Both the position numbers and the translations under genes were made by a program. 64,000 bases of DNA, taken from Halostagnicola larsenii XH-48 (lineage in GTDB: Archaea; Halobacteriota; Halobacteria; Halobacteriales; Natrialbaceae). Shown piece by piece: positions 51,642 through 60,031 of this stretch. Within the stretch, counting starts at the first letter, position 1; every line of letters begins with the position of its first letter. The DNA is taken from the NCBI RefSeq assembly GCF_000517625.1, contig NZ_CP007055.1, positions 2,725,327 through 2,789,326 on the forward strand. Reading direction: 5' to 3'. The notes under the pieces were generated by a model that was not told the origin of the DNA, did no database searches, and was given only the letters and a program-made list of their open reading frames with translations.

Positions 51642-53735
51642 CTATGTCGTCGGCTCTGCATTCTCGTCGGGACGACCCTCGCTCCCGTCTCCGCGTTTGC
51701 CGCCGCGTAGACCCTCCCCTCGTTCACGCTCGAGCGCCGGCGGATCCTCGCGGTGGCTCGAGTAGCCGTCGAACCAGCGAACGATGCGCTCGAGGCGGTC
51801 GACGACGTGCGCCGGCTCCCCGCTGCGAGAGAGTTCGTGTCCCTCTCGCGGATACCGCACGAGGCGGGTGTCGACGCCGTGTTTCTGGAGACCGAGGTAA
51901 AACAGCTCCGCGGTGTTCGCGGGCGTCCGGTAGTCGTTATCGGCGTGCATCACGAGCGTCGGCGTCTCGACGTCCGCGACGTGGGCGGCGGGCGAGCGTT
52001 TCCAGAGGTGTTCGGGGTCGTCCCACGGCGTCGTTCCGAAATCGCCCTCGATGAGTTTGAACGCGTCCGTCGAGCCGTAGAAGCCGGTGAGATCGTAGAC
52101 GCCGCGCTGGGAAACCGCCGCCCGAAACCGGTCCGTCTGCGTGACCGTCCAGGCGGCCATGAAGCCGCCGAAGCTGCCGCCGGTCACGTACGCGTCGCTC
52201 TCGTCGACGTACTCGCGGGCGCAGACTTCATCGACGCCGGCGAGGACGTCGGTCAGCGTTACGTCGCCCCAGTTCCGTTCGATCGCCGCCATGTGCTCCT
52301 CGCCGTACCCGGTCGAGCCTCGAGGGTTACACCAGAAGACGACGTAGCCGGCTGCGGCGAGCGCCTGAAACTCGTACCACATCGTCCCCGAGGTGGTCCA
52401 CTGGAGGTGCGGGCCGCCGTGGATCTCGACGGCGAGCGGGTACACGTCGTCCTCGTCGAACTCGGGCGGCGTGAGCACCCACCCCTGAATCGCTCCCGCC
52501 TCGCCGTCGATCCACACCTCCTCGGGCTGGGAAACGGCGCGGTCGGTGAGATACTCGTCGTTGGCGCGAGTCAGCCGCGTCGTCTCGTTGCCGCCTCGAG
52601 TCGTCGCGAAGACGTCGCCGGGGTGGTCCCACTCGCTCTGGACGAACGCGATGGCGTCCGGGCCGACCGAGAAGTCCTCGACGGTGACGCCCTCGCCGTA
52701 GACCGGCGTCGGTGGCTCGCTCGCGTCGCCGGGGACCGAAAAACAAACGACAGAGCCCTCGTCCGGCGCGGTAAAGTACAGCGACTCGCCATCCGGTCCC
52801 CACTCGACGTGACCGTCATGTGCGAGATCCCGATCGAGCGATTCCGTCGGCGTCGTCTCCGTGCCAGTTTCCCGATCGTGAACGCGAATCTGGGTCTGGG
52901 CCAACGTTAACCGTTCTTCCGGGGCGTAGGGATAGGCAACCCGACCGTCTTCGGTCGCCCACAGCGAGTCGACCCATCCGGTCGTCTCCGCGAACGCCTC
53001 GACCGCTCCCGACTCGAGGTCGCACTCGAGCAGGTCGAACGTCACCGAATCGTCCGGCGAGCGGTCGCCCTCGACTGCCTTCCGCGCGTAGTAGACCGTG
53101 TTGCTGTCTCCCCACGTCGGTCCGACGTGGTCCGCGTCGCCGTCCGTGAGTCGCTCGATTGCGGACGCGTCGTCCGCGCTCTCGAGCGCCCGTTCCACGT
53201 CGAGAACGTAGACGTGCGCCCGTTTCCCGTCGAGGTACTGCGTTCCGGCCCGGTAGATCATACGGTCGATCACGCGCGGATCGGGCGCTTCCGGTTCGTA
53301 GTCGGGCTCGACCGCGAGGTCCCGGCCTTCCTCCCGGTCGGCCTCCGTCACGGACTGGGCGAACAGGATCTTCGTCCCGTCGGGGCTCCACTCGAGGCCG
53401 GAAACGCCGCCGCCGACGCTCGTCACCTGCCTCGCCTCGCCGCCGTCTGCGGGGAGGACCCACAGCTGTGGGCGGTCGTCGTCCGCACCTCGAGTGCTGA
53501 CGAACGCGAGATATTCTCCGTCGGGGCTCCACCGGGGTTCGCCGTCGACGCCGTCGGCGATAGTGAACTGCCTCGAGTCGGCCCCGCCGAGCGAGACGAC
53601 GTGAATCGTCGCTTCGTAGCGCTCTTCGTCCGTCGGAACGCTCTCGACGTAGGCGATACGTTCGCTGTCGGGCGATATATGGGGACTCCCGACCTGCATG
53701 AGGTCGTTGTAATCGTCGGCGGAAACCGTTCTCAT
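51642..53735 (-). CDS. S9 family serine peptidase (acylaminoacyl-peptidase/prolyl-oligopeptidase type)
   Basis: 697 aa cytosolic peptidase. Residues about 1-420 form a beta-propeller with repeats such as EPRWSPDGEYLAFVSTRGAD and GLEWSPDGTKILFAQ. The C-terminal alpha/beta-hydrolase has GGSFGGFMAAW (catalytic Ser), MHADNDYRTPANTA (Asp) and YPREGHELSRSGEP (His). An exported signal is absent, so it trims peptides in the cytoplasm. The start MRTVSADDYNDLMQVGSP is set by a strong ribosome-binding site GGAGGTGA 8 nt upstream. A disordered Arg/Gly/Glu tail of about 30 residues ends the protein. Confidence 0.93.
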   Translation of the reverse strand: MRTVSADDYNDLMQVGSPHISPDSERIAYVESVPTDEERYEATIHVVSLGGADSRQFTIADGVDGEPRWSPDGEYLAFVSTRGADDDRPQLWVLPADGGEARQVTSVGGGVSGLEWSPDGTKILFAQSVTEADREEGRDLAVEPDYEPEAPDPRVIDRMIYRAGTQYLDGKRAHVYVLDVERALESADDASAIERLTDGDADHVGPTWGDSNTVYYARKAVEGDRSPDDSVTFDLLECDLESGAVEAFAETTGWVDSLWATEDGRVAYPYAPEERLTLAQTQIRVHDRETGTETTPTESLDRDLAHDGHVEWGPDGESLYFTAPDEGSVVCFSVPGDASEPPTPVYGEGVTVEDFSVGPDAIAFVQSEWDHPGDVFATTRGGNETTRLTRANDEYLTDRAVSQPEEVWIDGEAGAIQGWVLTPPEFDEDDVYPLAVEIHGGPHLQWTTSGTMWYEFQALAAAGYVVFWCNPRGSTGYGEEHMAAIERNWGDVTLTDVLAGVDEVCAREYVDESDAYVTGGSFGGFMAAWTVTQTDRFRAAVSQRGVYDLTGFYGSTDAFKLIEGDFGTTPWDDPEHLWKRSPAAHVADVETPTLVMHADNDYRTPANTAELFYLGLQKHGVDTRLVRYPREGHELSRSGEPAHVVDRLERIVRWFDGYSSHREDPPALERERGEGLRGGKRGDGSEGRPDENAEPTT

Positions 53736-53743
53736 GATGAATG

Positions 53744-53751
53744 TCACCTCC
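53744..53751 (-). promoter_or_regulatory. Strong Shine-Dalgarno site of the S9 peptidase
   Basis: GGAGGTGA, complementary to the 16S 3' end, 8 nt before the ATG at 53735. It is unusual here because most first genes in the window look leaderless. It rules out the in-frame GTG at 53747, which lies inside this site. Confidence 0.7.
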
Positions 53752-53821
53752 GCACACGAATTAGCAGTTTCGATTCGATAGTAGCTCGCCGCCGCACACG
53801 AATCGGATCCTGGTCAGATGT

Positions 53822-54430
53822 TCACTCGAGGTCCACTCGACCGCTCGTCGCACTCCGAAGCCGGTCCTCGAACGCTTCGCGCTCGGCGAGCGGAACGCGA
53901 ACGTCGAACGAGACCTCGGCCTCGTAGGTCGCGCCGAACTCGTAGCCCTCGCTCTCTATGATTCCTCTGACGGTTCCGGAGTCGTCGTACTCGACGGTGA
54001 TCGCGATTCGTTCGTGGGGCCGTTCTTCGACGATGCCCGCCGCCTCGACGGCGTCTTTGACCGCCCTCGAGTAGGCCCGGACGAGGCCGCCGACGCCGAG
54101 GTTCGTTCCGCCGTAGTACCGCGTCACGACGACCGCGCAGTTCTCTACGTCTTCTTGCTCGAGGACGTTCAGCGCCGGCTTCCCCGCGGAGCCCGAGGGT
54201 TCGCCGTCGTCGCTCGAGTACTCGCGCAGAAAGTCCCCGTCCGCGTCGGCTCGCACCCGATAGGCGGGCACGTTGTGGGTCGCATCTGCGTACTCCCGCT
54301 CGACCGTCTCGACGAACGCCTCCGCCGCGTCGACGGATTCGACGGGCCGGGCGTGGCCGAGAAACTCCGATCCCTGGACGACGAACTCGGCGGTGGCGGG
54401 TTCGGCGATGGTGCGGTAGGTGTCGGTCAC
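53822..54430 (-). CDS. YigZ/IMPACT family protein
   Basis: 202 aa. The UPF0029 signature is present: YSSDDGEPSGSAGKPALNVL followed by VVVTRYYGGTNLGVGGLVRA (residues about 70-120), and an EF-G domain-V-like C-terminal half (VPLAEREAFEDRLRSATSGR). The bacterial member YigZ and eukaryotic IMPACT bind translation-related partners, but no activity is established in archaea. It starts MTDTYRTIAEPATAEF. The neighbours (S9 peptidase, ACT protein) are in the same direction but unrelated. Confidence 0.9.
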   Translation of the reverse strand: MTDTYRTIAEPATAEFVVQGSEFLGHARPVESVDAAEAFVETVEREYADATHNVPAYRVRADADGDFLREYSSDDGEPSGSAGKPALNVLEQEDVENCAVVVTRYYGGTNLGVGGLVRAYSRAVKDAVEAAGIVEERPHERIAITVEYDDSGTVRGIIESEGYEFGATYEAEVSFDVRVPLAEREAFEDRLRSATSGRVDLE

Positions 54431-54502
54431 TGGTGGATGCGATGGTGTCGACCGTGCGGTGTGTCGATCGGAGCTTGCGTTCCGTTTAGGCGTACGATTC
54501 CG

Positions 54503-55006
54503 TTACTGGAGTTCGATCTTGCGGACGAACGTGATCTCGCGCAGGTCCGTAAAGAGATCGCCCGGAAGTTCCTCGTCGGTGACGAGGTACAGACGCGGGT
54601 CGTCGGTGAACTCGGGATCCTCGCTGATCGTCTGGCGGATCGAGATGTCGTGATCTGCCAGCAGGCCCGTGATCGTCGCGACGATGCCTTTCTCGTCCGC
54701 GTCGTCGACCTCGATCGAGAGGACGGTCAGATCGAGCACGGGTGCGAGGTCCATCAGGCTCGGAACCTGCGAGATGTTCTGGAAGATCCGGCGCAGTTCC
54801 GGATCCTCGAGGATCGCGTCGGTCGTCGAGTCGACGACCCGCCGGTCGACGTCTATCTCCCGGGCAATCCCCGTGTTCGGAATTTCGATCCCGCCGGAGA
54901 CGACGCGGCCCTCGTCGTTGACGGAGAACCCGCGCTCGAGTAGCAGGCGGATAACCGCCTGCTGGCTCGGCGATCCCTCGAACTTCTCCATGATCTCGTC
55001 GAACAT
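54503..55006 (-). CDS. ACT-domain regulatory protein
   Basis: 167 aa. The C-terminal 75 residues are an ACT domain (LTVLSIEVDDADEKGIVATI, LLADHDISIRQTISEDPEF) that binds amino acids. The N-terminal 80 residues form a helical, HTH-like region (SPSQQAVIRLLLERGFSVND and PNTGIAREIDVDRRVVDSTT). The composition suggests a small amino-acid-responsive DNA-binding regulator, as widely found in haloarchaea. Target genes are not evident; the neighbours are not amino-acid genes apart from hisB, 1.7 kb away. Confidence 0.87.
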   Translation of the reverse strand: MFDEIMEKFEGSPSQQAVIRLLLERGFSVNDEGRVVSGGIEIPNTGIAREIDVDRRVVDSTTDAILEDPELRRIFQNISQVPSLMDLAPVLDLTVLSIEVDDADEKGIVATITGLLADHDISIRQTISEDPEFTDDPRLYLVTDEELPGDLFTDLREITFVRKIELQ

Positions 55007-55141
55007 TCGTCCGCGAGTGTATGCGGGCCGTGGTATAATGTCCGGCGGTCGCTCGGCGTGGCCCCGACGGAATCGTCTCGCTCGTCCCGCCGACCCCGCG
55101 TCTGACGGACGTTTTTGAGGCCGTAGCCGAAACGACTCTCC

Positions 55142-56008
55142 ATGCGCGCACTCAGCCGCTGTGATTTCTGCGGAGCCGACGCCGCCGGGACCTTCGAACT
55201 GCTGCCGCCCGAACTCGAGCCGACCGAAGACGAACAGCGCCGCGTCGTCCTCTGTCAGGAGTGTTCAACGCGACTCGAGGACCTCCTCAAACCGCTGTTG
55301 GTCCGCGCCGGTGTCGAGTCGGCCGACGAGATGACCGCAACCGATTCGGACCGCCCGACCGATTCGAGCCAGCCAGATCATTCCCCCGCCGACTCCCCGA
55401 CCACCGACTCTCCGTCCGCCGATTCGAGCGAACTCGAGACGGTCGACGAGGACGCGCAATCAGATTCCGCGGAGTCCAGTCGACCGGCCGTGATCGACGT
55501 GAACGCGGCCAAAACGGATCCGGACGAGAACGAGGCCGGTACGGATGCTGATTCGACCGAGTCCGAGGCGGCCGCCGAACCTGATCAACCGAATTCCTCG
55601 GAGCCGACCGCGGCGACCGACCACGGGATCACGCTCGAGCGCACCGCCGATGCGGAGTCGTCCACGGGAACTTCGACTGCGGACTCCCCGGTCGAGGACG
55701 ATACCGACTCGAGTGCGGATGAGGCACACGATACTGACTCGAGCACTGATGAAGACCGAGATGCCGAGAGCGCCGCCGACGATGGTGGTTCCTCGAACGC
55801 CGCCGATTCGGGAACCAGCCCGCCGCGAGGATACGGGAAAGTTATTCGGCTCCTTCGAAACCGGGAGTTCCCCATGGCCCGCGGCGACGTCGAAACGCTC
55901 GCTGCCGGGGCCTACGATCTCGAGCCCCACACCGTCGAGGAGATCATCGAGTATGCGTTCGAGGACGGTGAATTCCAAGAAGACGGCGATCAACTCGTCC
56001 GTCCGTAG
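55142..56008 (+). CDS. Zinc-ribbon protein with long acidic/Ser-rich linker and C-terminal winged helix
   Basis: 288 aa. Residues about 7-45: two CxxC pairs (CDFCGADAAGTFELL and CQECSTRLEDLL) form a zinc ribbon. Residues about 60-225 are an Asp/Glu/Ser/Thr-rich disordered linker (TADSPVEDDTDSSADEAHDT and similar) with little order. Residues about 226-288 form a winged helix (GYGKVIRLLRNREFPMARGD, HTVEEIIEYAFEDGEFQED). A domain pair of ribbon and wing suggests a nucleic-acid-binding or transcription-related role; no target can be named. Gene stands alone, divergent from the ACT gene. Confidence 0.8.
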   Translation: MRALSRCDFCGADAAGTFELLPPELEPTEDEQRRVVLCQECSTRLEDLLKPLLVRAGVESADEMTATDSDRPTDSSQPDHSPADSPTTDSPSADSSELETVDEDAQSDSAESSRPAVIDVNAAKTDPDENEAGTDADSTESEAAAEPDQPNSSEPTAATDHGITLERTADAESSTGTSTADSPVEDDTDSSADEAHDTDSSTDEDRDAESAADDGGSSNAADSGTSPPRGYGKVIRLLRNREFPMARGDVETLAAGAYDLEPHTVEEIIEYAFEDGEFQEDGDQLVRP

Positions 56009-56153
56009 ACGGTACCCGCGAGCCATCCATCGTAGGCGCGCACGTTTCTCGCTCGTAGTCGATCATCAGCGGCGTTCGAAACGTCTCTTCGCAGCAATTA
56101 GCTCCGGCCGATCCCGAGTAATCGCTGTCCCCGCTGTCACGTCGTCGACTGTC

Positions 56154-56747
56154 TCACTCCGAGAGCGTCCCCTTGGTGCTCGGCGCACCTTCGCGGCGCT
56201 CGTCGAACCGCGTCGCGTCGTCGAGCGCTCGAGCGAGCGCCTTGAACAGCGCCTCGACTTCGTGGTGGCCGTTCTCGCCCTCGACCGCCAGGTGAAGCGT
56301 TAGGCCTGCGTTCATCGCCAGCGATTCCCCGAAGTGTCGGGCCATGTCACTCGTGAACTCGCCGATCTGATCCTGCGAGAACGACCCGTCGAAGTAAAAC
56401 CGTGGACGGCTGCTCACATCGACGATCGCCGAACCAACGGCTTCGTCCAGCGGCACCCGGCGATCGGCGTACCGAACGATTCCCGTTCGGTCGCCGAGCG
56501 CGTCCGACAGCGCCGTCCCGAGAACGATCGCGACGTCCTCGACCGTGTGGTGGTCGTCGATCTCGAGATCGCCGTCACAATCGACCTCGAGGTCGAACAG
56601 GCCGTGTTTGGCAAGCGCCGTTAGCATGTGATCGAAGAATCCGATTCCGGTCTCGACGTCAGCCCTGCCGCTTCCGTCGACCGCGAGTGTACACTCGATC
56701 GTCGTCTCGGCCGTCTCTCGGGTGACGGTCGCCGTTCGCTCGCTCAT
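56154..56747 (-). CDS. hisB: Imidazoleglycerol-phosphate dehydratase
   Basis: 197 aa enzyme converting imidazole glycerol phosphate to imidazole acetol phosphate in histidine synthesis. Metal-binding His clusters: [30 protein letters not shown] and [18 protein letters not shown]. The phosphatase domain fused in E. coli HisB is absent, as in other archaea. Start at [18 protein letters not shown] (56747). hisA is 2.4 kb away on the same strand with trkH and a small membrane gene between, so they are not one operon. Confidence 0.95.
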   Translation of the reverse strand: MSERTATVTRETAETTIECTLAVDGSGRADVETGIGFFDHMLTALAKHGLFDLEVDCDGDLEIDDHHTVEDVAIVLGTALSDALGDRTGIVRYADRRVPLDEAVGSAIVDVSSRPRFYFDGSFSQDQIGEFTSDMARHFGESLAMNAGLTLHLAVEGENGHHEVEALFKALARALDDATRFDERREGAPSTKGTLSE

Positions 56748-56962
56748 GGCCCAACGAGGGGGCTGGCAGTACAAGGCGATTGCGCTCGCTGCGCGGCCCT
56801 GACCGGTACTCTTCGCCCGCCGTCGGATCCTTCGAACGAATGCATGAAACTCTCTCAAAATGGCCGATAAAATGTCTAAAGATTCCTAAGGGCGTAACGA
56901 AACGTCGGATGACTGGGCCTACTTGCGTAAAACGGATCGAAATTACGCCAACCTTCTCCCTA

Positions 56963-56968
56963 TTATAT
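56963..56968 (+). promoter_or_regulatory. TATA box of the small membrane gene
   Basis: TTATAT about 23 bp before the ATG at 56988, supporting this start over the in-frame ATG at 57015. Confidence 0.55.
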
Positions 56969-56987
56969 GTTACTGCCGGTGAGAGTC

Positions 56988-57287
56988 ATGAATAACCGAG
57001 GTGAACTCTCCACGATGTCAAACTCTTCCCCGCTCCCCAACGAATCGATCGCTCAGCCGTCCCCTGAGACGGATCGAGGTACCGACGCCTTTCACCGACT
57101 CGTCCGAACGATCAAACAACCCGCCCAGTTCCTCTCGTTCTGGGCCGCGATTGCATTGCCGTTCGTTCACGTCCCGCTACTCGCACAGGGCCTGGGCGAT
57201 CCGACAGTTACGATGACGTTTCTTACGCTCCTCGCGATCAACGTCCTCGCCCTCTATTTCGGTCACGGCTACAACGAGTCGCCGTGA
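56988..57287 (+). CDS. Small haloarchaeal two-pass membrane protein
   Basis: 99 aa. Residues 1-45 are soluble and Ser/Pro/Thr-rich (MNNRGELSTMSNSSPLPNES), then HRLVRTIKQPAQFLSFWAAI with a first membrane helix (about 50-66) and a second (TMTFLTLLAINVLALYFG, about 77-94). It ends HGYNESP. I do not recognise it beyond a small membrane family. It precedes trkH by 179 bp and may belong to the same region, but that is not shown. Confidence 0.72.
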   Translation: MNNRGELSTMSNSSPLPNESIAQPSPETDRGTDAFHRLVRTIKQPAQFLSFWAAIALPFVHVPLLAQGLGDPTVTMTFLTLLAINVLALYFGHGYNESP

Positions 57288-57466
57288 TTCGTCTGGCGGT
57301 CGCTGCCCTCCAATCTTAGTCTTTCCCCACTGCCCTCTACTCTCTCCACAACTTCTCCAATCACTCCCCACCACGCCTTGCTCTGCTTTGTCGGGCTGAA
57401 ATCGATGCTCGCTGGTGAATCGCCGACCGAACCGATTATTTCCTCCCCGACGTACGGTCTGACTCG

Positions 57467-58966
57467 ATGAGGATTCGCGTCGACTGGCGCTCGAGTTGCA
57501 GTCTCTCCGGAACGGTGTTGAAGTGGCTCGCCGTTCCGCTTTCAGCCCCCCTCGTTCTGGCCGTGATCGACGGCTCGGACCCGACGCCGTTCGTGGTGGC
57601 CGTCATCGTCACCGCACTCGTCGGGTTGTCACTCGAGCGCCTCAGCGTGGACCGGGATCTGGGCCAGCGCGAGGCGTTTCTGATGGTCGCACTGACGTGG
57701 CTCTGTGTCGCCGTCATCGGCGCGATACCGTTTTTCGTCGCGGGCGTTGGCACGCTCGCACACCCGATCAACGCGCTCTTTGAGAGCACCAGCGGGCTCA
57801 CGACCACAGGGGCGACCGTCCTTGAGGACTTCGACGCCCACTCGAGGGCGATCATGCTCTGGCGACAACTCCTTCAGTGGCTCGGCGGGTTGGGTATCCT
57901 GGTCGTCGCTATCGGTCTGCTCTCGAACCTGATGGTCGGTGGTGCGCAGTTGATGGAGACCGAAACGCAGACCAGAAACGTCCGGAAACTGCGCCCGCAC
58001 ATCGCCGACACTGCACGGCTCATCTGGGGGCTGTACGTCGGCCTCACCGTCCTCGCCGCGGCGACCTTTTACGCACTCAATCGGCTCGGTGTGGCACCGG
58101 AGATGACCCTCTTTAACGCCGTCTCGCACGCGCTCACGAGCGTCTCAACGGCCGGCTTCTCGCCGGAGGCCGAAAGCGTCGGCGCGTTCTCACCGATCGT
58201 CCAGTGGTCGTTCGTCCCCTTCATGATCCTCGGCGCGACGAACTTCGTGTTGCTCTACTACGTCGTGCAGGGCAACTATTTCCAGCCGCTGAAAAACGAG
58301 GAGTTTCGCTTCTACGTCGGCGTTCTGGCCGCGTTCAGCCTCCTCGTCGTCGGGGTTCTGTCCGTCGACTCGTCGTTCGATCGGGGCCTCGAGCCGACGA
58401 TCCGCCACGGCGTGTTCAACGTCGTCTCGATGGTCACGACGACCGGGTACGCTTCGGTGGATTTCGACCTCTGGTCGTCCGGCGCGAAGCACATCCTCTT
58501 TCTGTGTATGTTCCTCGGCGGGATGGCGGGAAGTACGACCTGTTCGATCAAGTTGCTGCGCTGGCTCGTCGTTCTCAAGACCCTCTACCGCAACCTGTTT
58601 ACGTCGATTCACCCGCAGGCGGTCCGCCCCGTCAGGCTCGGCGACAGCGTCGTCGACGAGGACACGATCACCGACATCTTCTCGTACGTGTTGCTCGTGC
58701 TCGTCATCTTCTTTCTCCTGACGATCGTCGTCGTCGTCGACGCCGCTCGAGACCCCTCAACCGCCGTCTCGGAGTTCGACGCGCTCGGGGCGGCGGCCTC
58801 GATCTTCCTCAACATCGGCCCCGCGTTCGGGATGGCTGGTCCCATGGGAAGCTACGAAGGGTTTTCCGTGTTCTCGAAGTCCGTCATGATCGTCATGATG
58901 TGGATCGGTCGCATTGAGATCATCCCCGTGCTCGTGTTGCTGACCCCGGCGTTCTGGAAGTCCTAG
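57467..58966 (+). CDS. trkH: Potassium uptake protein TrkH
   Basis: 499 aa K+ channel-like subunit of the Trk system, vital for salt-in osmoadaptation. Four P-loops are visible: STSGLTTTGATVLEDFD, ALTSVSTAGFSPEAE, VSMVTTTGYASVDFD and IFLNIGPAFGMAGPMG. All keep a Gly at the filter. It has about 8-10 helices. TrkA, the NAD-binding regulator, is not adjacent. Start at MRIRVDWRSSCSLSG (57467) with an AT-rich element (GATTATTTCC) 25-30 bp upstream. A perfect 19-bp inverted repeat begins 4 bp after the stop. Confidence 0.94.
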   Translation: MRIRVDWRSSCSLSGTVLKWLAVPLSAPLVLAVIDGSDPTPFVVAVIVTALVGLSLERLSVDRDLGQREAFLMVALTWLCVAVIGAIPFFVAGVGTLAHPINALFESTSGLTTTGATVLEDFDAHSRAIMLWRQLLQWLGGLGILVVAIGLLSNLMVGGAQLMETETQTRNVRKLRPHIADTARLIWGLYVGLTVLAAATFYALNRLGVAPEMTLFNAVSHALTSVSTAGFSPEAESVGAFSPIVQWSFVPFMILGATNFVLLYYVVQGNYFQPLKNEEFRFYVGVLAAFSLLVVGVLSVDSSFDRGLEPTIRHGVFNVVSMVTTTGYASVDFDLWSSGAKHILFLCMFLGGMAGSTTCSIKLLRWLVVLKTLYRNLFTSIHPQAVRPVRLGDSVVDEDTITDIFSYVLLVLVIFFLLTIVVVVDAARDPSTAVSEFDALGAAASIFLNIGPAFGMAGPMGSYEGFSVFSKSVMIVMMWIGRIEIIPVLVLLTPAFWKS

Positions 58967-58970
58967 TAGA

Positions 58971-59014
58971 CGAAGTTTTGCCGAGGGCGCGGCTCCGCCC
59001 TCGGCAAAACTTCG
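58971..59014. repeat. Perfect 19-bp inverted repeat (hairpin) downstream of trkH
   Basis: Left arm CGAAGTTTTGCCGAGGGCG (58971-58989), loop CGGCTC, right arm the exact complement (58996-59014). It starts 4 bp past the trkH stop and lies 150 bp before the hisA stop, so between convergent genes. No T-tract follows on either strand. A bidirectional terminator, a protein site or a mobile remnant are all possible. Confidence 0.85.
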
Positions 59015-59164
59015 ATGAAAAGCACTCCTCTCTCCCCGGTGGGTCGGTCGTCGGCCCGCTCGGCCGCTCCGCGGCCTCGCGGCACAATATTCGTGAACCG
59101 CCTGCCCTTCCCCGGATCGCGCGCGTCTCGTATGACTCGACGCTCGTTCTCGGCCACTGCCCGC

Positions 59165-59896
59165 TTACTCGTCAACAGCGGCTTGTGCCTCCTCGAGCGA
59201 GAAATTGCCCTCGTAGAGCGCACTGCCGACGACGACGGCGGCTGCGCCGGCTTCCTCGAGCGCTCGCACGTCGTCCAGTGTGGCGACGCCGCCGCTGGCG
59301 ACGACCGGAACGTCGGTGGCCTCGACGAGTTCACGGACGGGTTCAGTGGCGACGCCCTCGAGTTGGCCTTCCACGTCGACGTTCGTAAAGAGGATCGCGG
59401 CGGCTCCGAGGTCCTCGTAGCGTTCTGCGGCTTCGATCGGCGTCACGCCCGCCCCTTCCGTCCAGCCCTCGACGACGACTTCGCCGTCTTTCGCGTCGAG
59501 GCTCACGACTACCGAATTCGGCCGGCGCTCGCTGATTTCGGCGACGATGTCCGGATTCTCGACGGCGGCGGTGCCGAGGATGACCCGGTCGACGCCGCGC
59601 TCGAGCAGATCGATCGCGTCGTCGGCCGTTCGAATGCCGCCCCCCAGCTGTGTCGGAACGTCGACGGCGTCGACGACGGCGTCGATCGCCGTCGCGTTCG
59701 CTCGCTCCCCTTCGAAGGCTCCGTCGAGATCGACGAGGTGGAGCGTCTCCGCACCGGCGTCGATCCATCGGCGTGCGGCGTCGACCGGATCTCCGTAGCG
59801 CTTTTCCGTACCGCGCTCGCCCTGTACGAGCTGGACGACGTCTCCGTCCTGTACGTCGACGGCAGGGATCACTTCGAACGTCGGGAACTGGCTCAT
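59165..59896 (-). CDS. hisA: Phosphoribosylformimino-AICAR isomerase
   Basis: 243 aa TIM-barrel Amadori isomerase converting ProFAR to PRFAR in histidine synthesis. Motifs: the catalytic Asp in FEVIPAVDVQDGDVV, HLVDLDGAFEGE, the phosphate site LGGGIRTADDA, the second catalytic region VVVSLDAKDGEVVVEGWTEG and VVASGGVATLDD. Start at MSQFPTFEVIPAVDV (59896); the frame upstream is open but low quality. Divergent from the second PiT gene. Confidence 0.95.
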   Translation of the reverse strand: MSQFPTFEVIPAVDVQDGDVVQLVQGERGTEKRYGDPVDAARRWIDAGAETLHLVDLDGAFEGERANATAIDAVVDAVDVPTQLGGGIRTADDAIDLLERGVDRVILGTAAVENPDIVAEISERRPNSVVVSLDAKDGEVVVEGWTEGAGVTPIEAAERYEDLGAAAILFTNVDVEGQLEGVATEPVRELVEATDVPVVASGGVATLDDVRALEEAGAAAVVVGSALYEGNFSLEEAQAAVDE

Positions 59897-60002
59897 ATCC
59901 GAACGCGCGATGCGAGCCGGGATAATCCCGTTGGTCCGGATCGAGTCCGATCGGGTCTCAGACTTCAGCCGTGTTGTTCTTCTAGGCCAGTCAGCGTCGG
60001 AC

Positions 60003-60009
60003 AAAAATA
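60003..60009 (+). promoter_or_regulatory. TATA-like box of the second PiT gene
   Basis: AAAAATA, centred about 26 bp before the ATG at 60032, in an AT-rich patch preceded by CGGAC; predicts a leaderless mRNA. Confidence 0.55.
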
Positions 60010-60031
60010 CGCGTCCTTTTAGGTCTCCCAG

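Noticed and set aside
58971..59014. Classical bacterial-type intrinsic terminator
   Set aside because: There is no T-tract after the hairpin on either strand, so it is reported only as an inverted repeat.
59020..59160. GC-rich short repeats between the inverted repeat and hisA
   Set aside because: Only low-complexity GGCC-type runs with no consistent unit.
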